Below, in pieces: positions 36,375 through 45,692 of a stretch of 64,000 nucleotides of DNA; positions within the stretch are counted from its first letter, which is position 1; every line of letters begins with the position of its first letter. Below the pieces are notes generated by a model that worked only from the letters and a program-made list of their open reading frames with translations, had not been told where the DNA came from and made no database searches. Source of the stretch: Candidatus Trichofilum aggregatum (GTDB lineage: Bacteria; Chloroflexota; Anaerolineae; Promineifilales; Promineifilaceae); assembly GCA_016716885.1 (NCBI GenBank), contig JADJUV010000023.1, positions 1 through 64,000 of the forward strand, given 5' to 3'. The position numbers and the translations under genes are program-made.

Positions 36375-37361
36375 CTACATGGCTATTTTGGAACCCGGGT
36401 TGGCGTTCTCACTCTCATACAACCTAGCATAAGCAACCGTCCAGAAGGTACTGGTGACAACGGTTGTTAGCACCTGAAGGCCAAACGTAAAAACAGCGCT
36501 GAGCAGGGTGGTGACTACGGTAAGAGGGGAAAGAATCAGTTCCGGGCCAAGGGGACCGGACATGGCGTTAAAGTTAGGCAGCCCTTCCATGAAGGAGAGC
36601 GGGGCGGTGATAAAAAAACTGACAATGCCTAGTAGATAGCCCAGGCCCAAAATGAGGGCGGTTATGGCAATAACTGGCCCGGTTTTTTGCCGAATGAGTT
36701 GCCAGGTATGACGAATGCTTTCACGCACACCCAGTTTCTGCATCGCGGCCGCGCGGAAGGCCAGGCTACGAAAAGTGATGGTTCCCAGGGTAAGTGGCAC
36801 AATAAACAGGCTGAGAAAGAAGACAATCAGCCCCCCTATAATCAAAGGTAGGGCCAGGGAGAGAACTTCCCCGCTTTGAATCCCCAGAATGAGGCCCAAA
36901 ATCATCGCGGCCGCGCCAATGAGCATGATCGTTAGCAACAAAACAAACAAGGGAAAAAAGACGATGGTGTCTATCGCCACAAACGGGCCTAACAAATCGC
37001 TCCCCGCGCTGAGGGCCTGAGTAAAACTGGTGGGTTGACCTCGTTGGGCACGCGCGGCCGCGTGAATCATCCCACCCTCACCAATGGTCATTACCACCCA
37101 GATCAGCAAAAACCACACCACCAAAAGCACCAACCCGGCTACCAATAAGGCTGGCTGGCTTAACCGGCGGATCAGATTGTCCAGGGTGATATCCAGCGCG
37201 GCCGCGTTCGCCCAAAAACGGCTCATAGCCCAGCGCCCCCCTAACCGCATAACGAGATTACTCACCAGGCTCAGGCTGAGGGCCAAAAAACCTGTGAGCC
37301 ACAAAACCCGACTGTGGCGCAAAATATGGCCGGTTTGACGAAAAATATCGGTGTAATCCAT
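36375..37361 (-). CDS. Polytopic membrane protein (paralogue of the next gene)
   Basis: The start ATG 37361 gives MDYTDIFRQTGHILRHSRVLWLTGFLALSL; an upstream in-frame extension is rejected. It has 328 residues and about six to seven TM segments, with an amphipathic central repeat (PTSFTQALSAGSDLLGPF; ESIRHTWQLIRQKTG). It shares the opening (MDY), the early W-rich TM and the G-rich loop with the gene at 37440-38423, so the pair arose by tandem duplication. The general type is seen in glycerophosphodiester phosphodiesterase membrane domains and DUF-type Chloroflexota membrane proteins. Function unknown. Four octamers lie in Ala runs. Confidence 0.8.
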   Translation of the reverse strand: MDYTDIFRQTGHILRHSRVLWLTGFLALSLSLVSNLVMRLGGRWAMSRFWANAAALDITLDNLIRRLSQPALLVAGLVLLVVWFLLIWVVMTIGEGGMIHAAARAQRGQPTSFTQALSAGSDLLGPFVAIDTIVFFPLFVLLLTIMLIGAAAMILGLILGIQSGEVLSLALPLIIGGLIVFFLSLFIVPLTLGTITFRSLAFRAAAMQKLGVRESIRHTWQLIRQKTGPVIAITALILGLGYLLGIVSFFITAPLSFMEGLPNFNAMSGPLGPELILSPLTVVTTLLSAVFTFGLQVLTTVVTSTFWTVAYARLYESENANPGSKIAM

Positions 37362-37379
37362 ACGTTCATAAACTGATGC

Positions 37380-37414
37380 AAAACAGCCGCAGTTTCTCAA
37401 ACTGCGGCTGTTTT
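37380..37414 (-). terminator. Hairpin with T-run between the two paralogous membrane genes
   Basis: Perfect 16-bp arms AAAACAGCCGCAGTTT (37380-37395) and complement (37399-37414), 3-nt loop. On the minus strand it ends 18 nt before the downstream start codon at 37361, which leaves little room for a separate promoter. It may therefore partly terminate or attenuate. Confidence 0.85.
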
Positions 37415-37439
37415 AGGCTAACCAGCTATAACAAAACCC

Positions 37440-38423
37440 TTATACTTGGCCCCGCAATTTGACGGGATCATACTTTACGCCACCGCTTAAATCCTGATAA
37501 GCCAGCGTAATAGTGGCCGACTGGAAGGTGGTGAAGATGGATGAGATCGCGGCCGCGATCAATCCAATAACCAGCCCCCCCATAATCAACAACCCAATTG
37601 TGACCATGTCCAGACCTGCCCCCGTGAACATAGTGCCCAGCATCGGCACCACCAGGATCAGAGCACAGGGTAGCACCACAATGGTTACCGCAACCCCAAA
37701 CAGGATACCTAACACGATTAGGGTGAAACCAATGACGAGGACTTCAGTCAGATGGCCGCGCAAAACTCTCCAGCCCTCTCGCAGACCATCCATCACGCCC
37801 AACTCATGCAGAACAATGCCCCGTTGGGCCGCCTGCTCCCAAATGCTCAGAATGATCATCAAAGGAACCGTCAGGCAGATGAGGGGGATAAAACAGAGAA
37901 AAAACAGGCCGAAGCTGGACCACATGGCCTCGATATTCCCGCTTTGACTCATCACCTCAAGCGCACTCATGCCCACAAAACCGAAAAACAGGGCAAAAAT
38001 CAGCAAACCAATGACCAGGGCGGGTAAACTGACCAAAATGTTCAGCCCGACCAGGCGAGGTAAATAGTTCACCCCGGCCGTAAAAGATTGCCCCAGACTT
38101 GACTTTTCCCCGCCTTCAATCTGTTTTACGGCGGCAATGAGACCCCCTTGGGCGGTGAGCCGTAACAGCCACAAGGCAAAACCGATGATGAGCAACAGGC
38201 AGCCCAGGCCAATAATCAAGGCCATATTGTCTTGCCAGAAGCCACTGAAATCAGGCATCTCTGGGAAAGTGGGTGAGCCGCCCGTTGAGGGGGTTGAACC
38301 GCCGTTACGATAAGAACTGCTTGAGCCAGCCTGGCCTAAACCCGCCAGAAACCCCAACACCCAAAGATATTTGTTGTTCCAGGTGATGTCCCAGGCCCGT
38401 TTTAGTAATTTACTGTAATCCAT
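37440..38423 (-). CDS. Polytopic membrane protein (paralogue of the previous gene)
   Basis: The protein has 327 residues. Start ATG 38423 nine bases after AGGAG. N terminus MDYSKLLKRAWDITWNNKYLWVLGFLAGLGQAGSSSS, a Gly/Ser linker, then about six TM segments with the same TVPLMIILSIWEQAAQRGIVLHELGV loop type and GWRVLRGHLTEVLVIGFTLI as in relatives of DUF7544-like or glycerophosphodiesterase-associated membrane proteins (family name uncertain). An octamer at 37549 is in the last TM. Confidence 0.78.
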   Translation of the reverse strand: MDYSKLLKRAWDITWNNKYLWVLGFLAGLGQAGSSSSYRNGGSTPSTGGSPTFPEMPDFSGFWQDNMALIIGLGCLLLIIGFALWLLRLTAQGGLIAAVKQIEGGEKSSLGQSFTAGVNYLPRLVGLNILVSLPALVIGLLIFALFFGFVGMSALEVMSQSGNIEAMWSSFGLFFLCFIPLICLTVPLMIILSIWEQAAQRGIVLHELGVMDGLREGWRVLRGHLTEVLVIGFTLIVLGILFGVAVTIVVLPCALILVVPMLGTMFTGAGLDMVTIGLLIMGGLVIGLIAAAISSIFTTFQSATITLAYQDLSGGVKYDPVKLRGQV

Positions 38424-38569
38424 TGTTCTTTGCTCCTACGGAATAGCTTGTCAGCTTGTCAGCCGGTCAGCTAAGAAGCTGAAATGCTGACTGGCTGAAA
38501 TGCTAAAATGCTGACTCGCTTTCCATGTAATCTCTGCTTCATTACGTGATAGGAGCGATGGAGTTGCCT

Positions 38570-40132
38570 TTATTCCCACTCAATCGTGCCGGGGGGTTTG
38601 GAGGTGATGTCGTAGACAACCCGGTTTACCCCTTTTACCTCGTTGACAATGCGGCCGCTAACTCGGGCCAGTAACTCATACGGCAACCGTGACCAATCCG
38701 CCGTCATAAAATCATCTGTCGTGACCGCGCGCAGGGCGATCACCTCTTCGTAGGTGCGCCCATCTCCCATCACCCCTACACTTTTCACCGGTAACAACAC
38801 GGCGAACGCCTGCGACGTGGCTCCGCGCAACATACCCGCCTGCCCCAACTCATCAATGAGAATGGCATCCGCCTGGCGCAAGCGTTCTAGCCGTTCCCAG
38901 GTAATCTCACCCAGGCAACGGATGGCCAACCCCGGTCCCGGAAACGGCTGCCGCCAGATGAGGCTGTCGGGCAGGCCCAATTCGGTGCCGATACGTCGCA
39001 CTTCATCCTTGAAGAGCCAGCGCAACGGCTCCACCAGTTCAAAATCCATGTCTTCCGGCAGGCCACCCACGTTGTGATGGGTTTTGATGGTGTGGGCATC
39101 GGGGCGATCCTTGCTGGCACTTTCGATCACATCGGGGTAAATCGTGCCCTGGGCCAGAAAATCAATCTGGCCAAGTTTGTTGGCTTCCCGCTCAAAGAGG
39201 CGGACAAATTTCTCGCCTATGATTTTACGTTTGCGTTCTGGCTCGGTAACGCCCTCCAAAGCTTCTAGCAGCTCTTCGATGGCGTTGACGGCAATGAGTT
39301 TCAGACCCATGCTCTGCTGGAAGGTTTTGACCACCTGTTCCCCTTCGCCCTGGCGCATCAGGCCATGATCCACGAAGATGCAGGTGAGTTGATCGCCAAT
39401 AGCCTGGTGAATGATCGCGGCCGCGACACTGCTATCTACTCCCCCACTCAGCCCTAATACCACCTGGCCTTCCCCCACCTGCGCCCGAATCTGGGCCACC
39501 TGCGCCTCAATAAAATGGGCTGGTGTCCAATCAGCCGCCGCTCCACAAATGACCTGCACAAAATTACGCAGAATCTCTGATCCCTGCGGGGTGTGAACCA
39601 CTTCGGGGTGGAACTGAACGGCATAATAACCCCGCGCCACATCGGCCGCGGCCGCGAACGGGGCATTTTCGGTGTGGGCCAGGGGCACAAAGCCGGGCGG
39701 CAACGCCTCTACCTTGTCACCGTGGCTCATCCAGACGGGCAAAGAGGCTAACGAATGGGGGGGGATGATGCCAGCGAAGAGGGGATTCGCGGCCGCGTCC
39801 ACCTGGATGTGGGCCGGCCCATATTCGCGCCGCTGACTGCCCGCCACGCGGCCGCCGAGCCGGTGGGCCAACAATTGCATCCCATAACAGATGCCCAACA
39901 CCGGTTTGCCACTTTGCAGGACATAATCGGGCAGGGTGGGTGCACCATCATCATACACGCTGTTTGGCCCGCCGCTGAGGATAAACCCCTTGGGGTTCAG
40001 GGCCATAATTTTCTCGGCGGGGGTACGCCAGGAAAACAATTCACAATAAACATTGGCTTCACGCACGCGCCGGGCAATAAGCTGGCTGTACTGGGCACCA
40101 TAATCAAGGACGATAATTGTGTCGTGGTTCAT
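38570..40132 (-). CDS. guaA: GMP synthase (glutamine-hydrolysing)
   Basis: The 520 residues are standard. N-terminal class I glutamine amidotransferase (IIVLDYGAQYSQLIARRVRE; nucleophile Cys in GICYGMQLLA; His/Glu in YYAVQFHPEVVHT), PP-loop ATP pyrophosphatase (VLGLSGGVDSSVAAAI), and a C-terminal dimerisation domain ending VYDITSKPPGTIEWE. It converts XMP to GMP, the last step of guanylate synthesis. It lies 95 bp downstream of xpt on the same strand. Five octamers (38651, 39417, 39648, 39789, 39848). Confidence 0.97.
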   Translation of the reverse strand: MNHDTIIVLDYGAQYSQLIARRVREANVYCELFSWRTPAEKIMALNPKGFILSGGPNSVYDDGAPTLPDYVLQSGKPVLGICYGMQLLAHRLGGRVAGSQRREYGPAHIQVDAAANPLFAGIIPPHSLASLPVWMSHGDKVEALPPGFVPLAHTENAPFAAAADVARGYYAVQFHPEVVHTPQGSEILRNFVQVICGAAADWTPAHFIEAQVAQIRAQVGEGQVVLGLSGGVDSSVAAAIIHQAIGDQLTCIFVDHGLMRQGEGEQVVKTFQQSMGLKLIAVNAIEELLEALEGVTEPERKRKIIGEKFVRLFEREANKLGQIDFLAQGTIYPDVIESASKDRPDAHTIKTHHNVGGLPEDMDFELVEPLRWLFKDEVRRIGTELGLPDSLIWRQPFPGPGLAIRCLGEITWERLERLRQADAILIDELGQAGMLRGATSQAFAVLLPVKSVGVMGDGRTYEEVIALRAVTTDDFMTADWSRLPYELLARVSGRIVNEVKGVNRVVYDITSKPPGTIEWE

Positions 40133-40227
40133 AGGTAGTTATCAAGAGAGTGACTGCTGGCTGTTAGCCAGAAAAGAGAAATGCCAGCGGCCAGTTGCCA
40201 GCCGCTAACGGCCAGCCGCCAACGGCA

Positions 40228-40800
40228 TCATCTCACTACAATTTTCCCCTCGCTCATATCGGTGATAGTGGCCGTGGTTTCGATGGGAACGTTCCAGTGG
40301 AGTAGATGGTCGCGGCCGCCTTCAAAATCCTTTTCCACCACAGCGGCAATACCCACCAGGGTAGCGCCGCTGGCTTTGACGATGCGGGCCAGGGCGTCAA
40401 TGGTCTTACCACTGGCGAGAAAATCATCCACAATGAGAACCCGATCCGCGGCCGCGAGAAACTCAGGGGAAACCATCAGGGAAACAACCTGCCCTTTCGT
40501 GTGGCTGGGTGCTTCTTCCACAAAAACTGGCTCCATCATGGTCACGGGCTTCTTCTTGCGGGCATAAACCACCGGGATATTGTTTAGTGCTTTGGCTACC
40601 ATCGCTGCGGGGATGATGCCACTCACCTCAGCGGTGAGGATACGTGTCGGCTTAAACTGAGCGAAGCGCTGGCCCAATTCTTCACCCACTGCTTCTAATA
40701 AAGCCACGTCGAGTTGATGGTTGAGGAAGGCATCAATTTTGAGAATTCCTCGCCCCAAATTCCGACCTTCCGTTATAATTCGCTGTCTTAAAATGTCCAT
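40228..40800 (-). CDS. xpt: Xanthine phosphoribosyltransferase
   Basis: The 190 residues begin MDILRQRIITEGRNLGRGILKIDAFLNHQLD, typical of Xpt. The PRPP-binding motif is VLIVDDFLASGKTIDAL. The family-specific segments LTAEVSGIIPAAMVAKAL and VYARKKKPVTM support Xpt over Apt. It converts xanthine plus PRPP to XMP, feeding guaA immediately downstream. No purine riboswitch pattern was seen upstream. Confidence 0.94.
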   Translation of the reverse strand: MDILRQRIITEGRNLGRGILKIDAFLNHQLDVALLEAVGEELGQRFAQFKPTRILTAEVSGIIPAAMVAKALNNIPVVYARKKKPVTMMEPVFVEEAPSHTKGQVVSLMVSPEFLAAADRVLIVDDFLASGKTIDALARIVKASGATLVGIAAVVEKDFEGGRDHLLHWNVPIETTATITDMSEGKIVVR

Positions 40801-40982
40801 AGTTGCCCTTTTGATGTGGTGTAGCCTTCATAAACGACTCATTCCTAGCCAATCTTCTGGCTCTTGTGAAGCTGGTGGGTTATAGCACGACGGTGAAATG
40901 GGTGGCAAGCGCCTGATTATAGCACCGGCTTGGGGGGGTGGTAGCAATCCTTTTGGCATTTGCGATTTCTTTCACAAATGGC
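40801..40982. other. Intergenic region between xpt and the polyprenyl synthase gene
   Basis: Divergent region of moderate GC. A TATAAT-like -10 on the minus strand (40917-40922) lacks a -35 in the right spacing. A guanine riboswitch was sought and not found. Confidence 0.45.
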
Positions 40983-41011
40983 TTGACGTGTTGCGCCGGG
41001 CAACCTATAAT
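40983..41011 (+). promoter_or_regulatory. Sigma-70-type promoter for the polyprenyl synthase gene
   Basis: TTGACG (40983-40988), 17-bp spacer, TATAAT (41006-41011): a strong match. Transcription should start about 41018. Confidence 0.8.
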
Positions 41012-41240
41012 GTACTTCAAAGAACATTCAAAAAAAATTGAAAGTTGTAAATGTTGATTGACAAACTCAAAACTGTCCTTAAATAAGCAAATAGTTAGGC
41101 AAACTTTGCCGCTCTGAGCCGTGAAGTTTTGGTCAGAAAGTTTAAAGGGGACAGTTATTTAGCAACCATGAGGGATGTGTGATCTAAACTTTGGTTAATA
41201 GATTAACACCCGTGATGGTGAATGATGAAGGAAGAGAACT
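41012..41240 (+). promoter_or_regulatory. Long 5' leader of the polyprenyl synthase gene
   Basis: About 220 nt between promoter and start codon. AACTGTCC (41071-41078) pairs with GGACAGTT (41149-41156), with adjacent TTAAA/TTTAA extending the stem around a bulge. This is a possible regulatory fold, not any named riboswitch. Confidence 0.4.
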
Positions 41241-42176
41241 ATGGTGGCACATGTGATTCAAGAAGGAATGGAGGCGGTTGAGACGAAGCTCCGTTCTGTC
41301 GTAGAGAGTGATATAGAGTTATTGACGGATGCCAGCCGCCATATCATTGCCTCTGGGGGGAAACGGCTGCGGCCGCAGATCGCCATCATGGCTTATTTGG
41401 CTGCTGGGGGTGAGGAATGGCACGAGGTTATTCCGTTAGCGTCGGCCATTGAGATGGTTCACACCGCCACGCTGGTGCATGACGACATTAACGATCATAG
41501 CCTGACCCGGCGCGGCCAAATCACGGTTCATGCCCGCTGGGGCCGTACATTTGCCCTGCTGACTGGTGATTATCTCTTTACCAAGGTGTATGAGATGATG
41601 GCTCCGTATGGTGCGCCCTACAACGAAATTATGGCCGAAGCGTGTATTCGGTTGGTGGAAGGGGAGACATTACAGGCCGCGGCCGCAAAGTCAGGTGAAA
41701 TGGACCGGGAGACATACAAAGCGATTATTTCGCGCAAGACAGCCAGTTTGTTTGATGCGGCCGCGCGTATGGGCGCTATGTTAGCCGGTGCCAACGAACT
41801 GGTCGTAGAGGCGTTGGCCTTGTATGCCCACAACCTGGGGCTGGCCTTCCAGATGGTAGACGATATTCTCGACATCATCGGTGACCCAGAGAAGATGGGT
41901 AAACCAGTGGGGCTAGATGTGGCTCAACACCGAGGTATTACCGCTGTGCAAAATGGCAGTGGTATGGTTGAGGCTGTTGCAGAAGAAGAAGTTGTGGAAG
42001 ACCCACTGGCTCAACTCATGTCCCGGCTGCGCGACTCTGGGGCGGTGGAGATTGCGCGAATGCAGGCGGTAGAAATCGCTGGCCGGGCGCGGGCTGCCCT
42101 GGTTCAAGTACCCGACTCACCAGCGCGGCAAGCGTTGTATGACCTGGTAGATGCCGTCATCAACCGCGAAAAATAA
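41241..42176 (+). CDS. Polyprenyl diphosphate synthase
   Basis: The 311 residues contain the trans-isoprenyl synthase fold. First Asp-rich motif LVHDDINDHSLTRRG, second motif QMVDDILDIIGD, ASGGKRLRPQIAI at the N terminus, and GETLQAAAAKSG in the centre. It condenses isopentenyl diphosphate with an allylic diphosphate. Chain length cannot be set with certainty. A likely product is a quinone side chain or polyprenyl carrier. The gene stands alone with its own promoter and a strong terminator. Octamers at 41369, 41679, 41757. Confidence 0.93.
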   Translation: MVAHVIQEGMEAVETKLRSVVESDIELLTDASRHIIASGGKRLRPQIAIMAYLAAGGEEWHEVIPLASAIEMVHTATLVHDDINDHSLTRRGQITVHARWGRTFALLTGDYLFTKVYEMMAPYGAPYNEIMAEACIRLVEGETLQAAAAKSGEMDRETYKAIISRKTASLFDAAARMGAMLAGANELVVEALALYAHNLGLAFQMVDDILDIIGDPEKMGKPVGLDVAQHRGITAVQNGSGMVEAVAEEEVVEDPLAQLMSRLRDSGAVEIARMQAVEIAGRARAALVQVPDSPARQALYDLVDAVINREK

Positions 42177-42202
42177 AAGCAGACGGTTCATTCTCTTAAA
42201 GC

Positions 42203-42239
42203 AAAAGCGGGACACCTGGATTCAGGTGTCCCGCTTTTT
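42203..42239 (+). terminator. Rho-independent terminator after the polyprenyl synthase gene
   Basis: AAAAGCGGGACACCTG (42203-42218) pairs perfectly with its complement (42223-42238) over a GATT loop. Confidence 0.93.
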
Positions 42240-42511
42240 GATCTAACCCGGACAAGCCAGAACCAAGAGGTTTGTCCGCAGATTAACGCCGATTTTCGCC
42301 GATTAAAAAAATCAGCGTTAATCCCCAAAATCTGCGGATAATTTTCTTGCTCACCGTACAAGAAATTGACTTGGAAGGTACTAAAAATAACTTCGTGATT
42401 GAGACCTGACAGGTTTTCAGAAACCTGTCAGGTCTGGGTGGAATTTGTGCGTTCCCGGAACCGGCTAAAGCCTCGACTCCGGAGCGGTTCATTATTTGCA
42501 CAGCAGACGCT
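42240..42511. other. Intergenic gap with inverted repeats
   Basis: AGACCTGACAGGTTT (42402-42416) faces AAACCTGTCAGGTCT (42421-42435) perfectly, and CCGCAGATTAACGC (about 42275) is mirrored by GCGTTAATC...TCTGCGG (about 42314-42338). There is no gene. Confidence 0.75.
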
Positions 42512-42865
42512 TTATTCGTCTTCATCAGCCAACAAGGGGATCGCGGCCGCGTCGTACACCATCGAATGGACTTCCAGGTCAAACCATTCATCAAAGATAG
42601 CGGCGGACAGATCATCCGGCCAATCCCGGGCATCTTCCGCGTAGTTCGCCAATTCCTGTTCAAACAAATCCGGTTTCATGGGATTGGTAAACGCTTCCAT
42701 CTCTTCCAGGCTGTAAAAATCAGGGATAAGCAAGACAGTACAATCTTCGCGTAGACTTTCTTGGGTATGGGGGGCCTCATTCGCTGAGTCAGACAACCCG
42801 TTGAGCCAATCAACAAAAGGTTGTTTAGGTTTAATGACAGCAACACCCCGGTTAATGAGTTTCAT
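42512..42865 (-). CDS. Conserved small acidic protein of unknown function
   Basis: The 117 residues start MKLINRGVAVIKPKQPFVDWLNGL and contain TVLLIPDFYSLEEMEAFTNPMKPDLFEQELANYAEDARDWPDDLSAAIFDEWFDLEVHSMVYD. The C terminus is very acidic. The pattern VAVIKPKQPFVDWLN resembles a family I have seen without a named function; no domain is assigned. Start ATG 42865, with GGAGACATT upstream. Octamer at 42543. Confidence 0.7.
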   Translation of the reverse strand: MKLINRGVAVIKPKQPFVDWLNGLSDSANEAPHTQESLREDCTVLLIPDFYSLEEMEAFTNPMKPDLFEQELANYAEDARDWPDDLSAAIFDEWFDLEVHSMVYDAAAIPLLADEDE

Positions 42866-42995
42866 GATAATGTCTCCATGGGTTACGGTGGCCGATTAAG
42901 TGGGCACGCGGCCGCAAGTTTACCCCTTTTTAAACCTGTGACCAGTGGGCGCAAACCCCTATCCGGGTGAAAATCGCCCCGTGACCAGGCATAAG

Positions 42996-43464
42996 TTATG
43001 ACTCTTTCTCCGCCAACAAATCCAACTTCATACCTTCATGGGAAGCCACAAAACCTAGTCGTTGGTAAAAGCGCAGGGCGTTAGGGCGATCCTTGTTCGT
43101 GGCTAACTGCACAAACCGACAGTTCGCCTCTCTCGCTGTCGTAATCGCCCACTGGAACATTTTTTGCCCCTACCCCGTGGCTCCGATAATCCCGATCTAC
43201 GCGCACCGCTTCAATCTGCAACCGTTTGCTCCCTTGAAAACTGAGAGAGGGGATAATCGTCAATTGCATCGTGCCAATAATCACCCCATCTTGCTCCACG
43301 ACTACCAATTCATTATTCGGATCCTGAGTAATGGCGGCAAAAGCGGCATAGTAGCTGACCGGCAACGGGTTCTCATACCGTTCGCGCTGTCGGCCTAATT
43401 CGTCATCCGCTAATAAGCGCACAATATCGACTATATCTTCTCTGGTTGCTGAACGAAAAATCAT
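42996..43464 (-). pseudogene. GNAT family N-acetyltransferase, single frameshift
   Basis: The first frame (43081-43464) covers MIFRSATREDIVDIVRLLADDELG to IEAVRVDRDYRSHGVG, the acetyl-CoA pyrophosphate loop. The continuation in another frame reads QKMFQWAITTAREANCRFVQ then LATNKDRPNALRFYQRLGFV and ends EKES with stop TAA at 42996-42998. Removing one G from the G4 run near 43171-43174 restores one 155-residue protein. Family role: acetyl transfer from acetyl-CoA to an amine. The substrate is unknown. Confidence 0.82.
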
Positions 43465-43513
43465 AATTTATCCAGTTTAAGTCTTATCAATGGCATGAAG
43501 TCTATAGATACAA

Positions 43514-43568
43514 AAAACCCTCCGTAAGCGCATCGTTTATCCGGGGCGATTGGTTTACGAAGGGTTTT
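43514..43568 (-). terminator. Terminator after gyrB
   Basis: AAAACCCTCCGTAA (43514-43527) pairs with TTACGAAGGGTTTT (43555-43568) with one mismatch, leaving a 27-nt loop. On the minus strand the stem follows the gyrB stop and ends in a T-run. Confidence 0.75.
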
Positions 43569-43595
43569 AGCCATACCTGGACTGGGTTGGCTTAT

Positions 43596-45518
43596 TTATA
43601 CATCTAAATTACGAACTTCACTGGCATGGGTGGTGATAAAACGGCGGCGTGGGGCGACTTCATTGCCCATCAGCATATCAAAAGTGCGATCTGCATTCAC
43701 CGCATCTTCTACCGCCACCTGGAGTAATGTCCGCCGACCGGGATCCATGGTGGTTTCCCACAACTGCTCGGCGTTCATTTCACCCAACCCTTTGTACCGT
43801 TGGATGTCTACTTTTTTGCCGTCCAGTTTTTTGAGCAAGCCTACCTGCTCCGCTTCGTTATAGCTGTAATGGATATTTTTACCCTCTTTGACGGCATACA
43901 AAGGGGGCTGGGCAATGTACAGATGACCCTTTTCTAGCACGGCTGGCATGTAACGGAAGAAAAAGGTGAGTAACAGCGTGCGAATATGACTACCGTCCAC
44001 ATCGGCGTCGGTCATAATGATGACGCGGCCATAACGCAGATTGCTCAAGTCAAAGGATTCGCCAATGCCCACACCGAGGGCGGAGATGAGCGATTTTACT
44101 TCGTTGTTAGCCAGGATTTTGTCCAGACGAGCCCGTTCGGTGTTGAGGATTTTCCCGCGCAGGGGCAAAATGGCCTGAAAATGGCGGTCACGCCCCTGTT
44201 TGGCCGTACCACCGGCGGAGTCACCCTCAACGATGTACAACTCACATTTGAGGGGGTCACGCTCGGAGCAGTCAGCCAATTTGCCGGGCAGGGTCATGCT
44301 TTCTAGGGCACTTTTACGCATAACCAGATCACGGGCCTTACGGGCGGCATCACGCGCACGTGAGCTAGTAAGACAACGGTCAATGATTTTACGCGCCTCA
44401 CGGGGATTTTCTTCCAGGTACAGATTCAACGCTTCAGAAGCCACGGAAGAGACCGCACCGGTCACTTCGGCGTTCATCAACTTAACCTTCGTCTGGCTTT
44501 CAAACTGGGGATCAGGATGTTTGATGCTGACGATGGCCGTGATGCCTTCACGAGTATCATCACTGGAGAAATTGTTGTCTTTTTCTTTGAGCAGGTTGTT
44601 TTTACGGGCGTAGTTATTGATAACGCGGGTGACAGCGGCCCGCAAACCACTCAGGTGAGAGCCACCATCAGGGGTGTGAATGGTGTTAGCGAAGGAAAAT
44701 TCAGAAATGGCTACACCATCGGTGTATTGAATCGCCACTTCTACTTCCATTCCGTCTACCTCTTTTTTGGCGTAAACGGGGGCATGGATGGGGTGGCGGT
44801 TGCGGTTAAGGTAGCGGACGAAGGAGCGCAGTCCCCCCTCGTAGTAAAAATTCATTTCCCGAGTGGGGGTTACACGTTCATCACGCAGGCGCATGAAGAT
44901 GCCGCTGGTCACAAAGGCCATTTCGCGGAAGCGATTGACCAGAGTTTCAAAGCGGTAGACGGCTTCATCTTTAAAGATAGTAGGGTCAAATTTGAAATGA
45001 GTGGTGGTGCCGGTGCCATCTTCGGGGGACAGCTTGGCGATTTTTTTGACTTTGTACTGGGGAATGCCTCGTTCGTATCGTTGTTTCCAGATGCCACCAT
45101 CTCGCCGGACACTTACTTCCATCCATTCAGAGAGGGCATTGACGGCGGAAGCCCCTACACCGTGCAAGCCACCACTGACTTTGTAGGCAGCATTGTCAAA
45201 CTTGCCGCCGGCGTGCAGGTAGGTATGCACGACTTCCAGGGTGGAGATTTTTTCGGTGGGATGTTCGGCGACGGGGATACCCACGCCGTCGTCTTTGACA
45301 CTGACGCTGGAATCGGCATGGATGATGACTTCGATGCGGCCGCAACGCCCAGCCAACGCTTCGTCAATGGAGTTGTCTACAATTTCGTAGACAAGGTGAT
45401 GTAAAGCTTTCACATCCGTACCACCCACATACATACCAGGTCGTTTACGGACAGCTTCAAGCCCCTTGAGTACCTGGATATTGTCGGCGTCGTAATGCGT
45501 ATTATTCGTTTGGGTCAT
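43596..45518 (-). CDS. gyrB: DNA gyrase subunit B
   Basis: The 640 residues are typical. GHKL ATPase with DNSIDEALAGRC, VKDDGVGIPV, GGKFDNAAYKVSGGLHGVGASAVNAL, then the TOPRIM metal site (LYIVEGDSAGGTAKQGRDRHFQAILPLRGKILN; VIIMTDADVDGSHIRTLLLTFFF) and the C-terminal QRYKGLGEMNAEQLWETTMDPGRR. It negatively supercoils DNA with GyrA. A topoisomerase IV ParE would look similar, but length and motif spacing favour GyrB. Start ATG 45518, with GAGG nine bases upstream. One octamer (45336) encodes CGRIEV. Confidence 0.95.
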   Translation of the reverse strand: MTQTNNTHYDADNIQVLKGLEAVRKRPGMYVGGTDVKALHHLVYEIVDNSIDEALAGRCGRIEVIIHADSSVSVKDDGVGIPVAEHPTEKISTLEVVHTYLHAGGKFDNAAYKVSGGLHGVGASAVNALSEWMEVSVRRDGGIWKQRYERGIPQYKVKKIAKLSPEDGTGTTTHFKFDPTIFKDEAVYRFETLVNRFREMAFVTSGIFMRLRDERVTPTREMNFYYEGGLRSFVRYLNRNRHPIHAPVYAKKEVDGMEVEVAIQYTDGVAISEFSFANTIHTPDGGSHLSGLRAAVTRVINNYARKNNLLKEKDNNFSSDDTREGITAIVSIKHPDPQFESQTKVKLMNAEVTGAVSSVASEALNLYLEENPREARKIIDRCLTSSRARDAARKARDLVMRKSALESMTLPGKLADCSERDPLKCELYIVEGDSAGGTAKQGRDRHFQAILPLRGKILNTERARLDKILANNEVKSLISALGVGIGESFDLSNLRYGRVIIMTDADVDGSHIRTLLLTFFFRYMPAVLEKGHLYIAQPPLYAVKEGKNIHYSYNEAEQVGLLKKLDGKKVDIQRYKGLGEMNAEQLWETTMDPGRRTLLQVAVEDAVNADRTFDMLMGNEVAPRRRFITTHASEVRNLDV

Positions 45519-45692
45519 GCAGTTTACCTCATAAAATCAGCGTTCAGGAGTGAGTCAGGAACCAGTTTTCCCGGTTGCTCACGACTATCACAAGATTAAT
45601 AATTTTACCGCAAAATCGGCTTTTTGGCTAAAACTGGGGAGCTATTTAGGGTAGGGTTTTCTCTGGTGAGAGGGCGGTAGGGACTGGGGTTA

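Noticed and set aside
40801..41000. Guanine riboswitch upstream of xpt
   Set aside because: The conserved core loops and the characteristic base triplets of the purine riboswitch were not found on the minus strand.
44517..45404. 295-codon plus-strand frame opposite gyrB
   Set aside because: Antisense shadow of a clear gyrB; composition follows the opposite strand.
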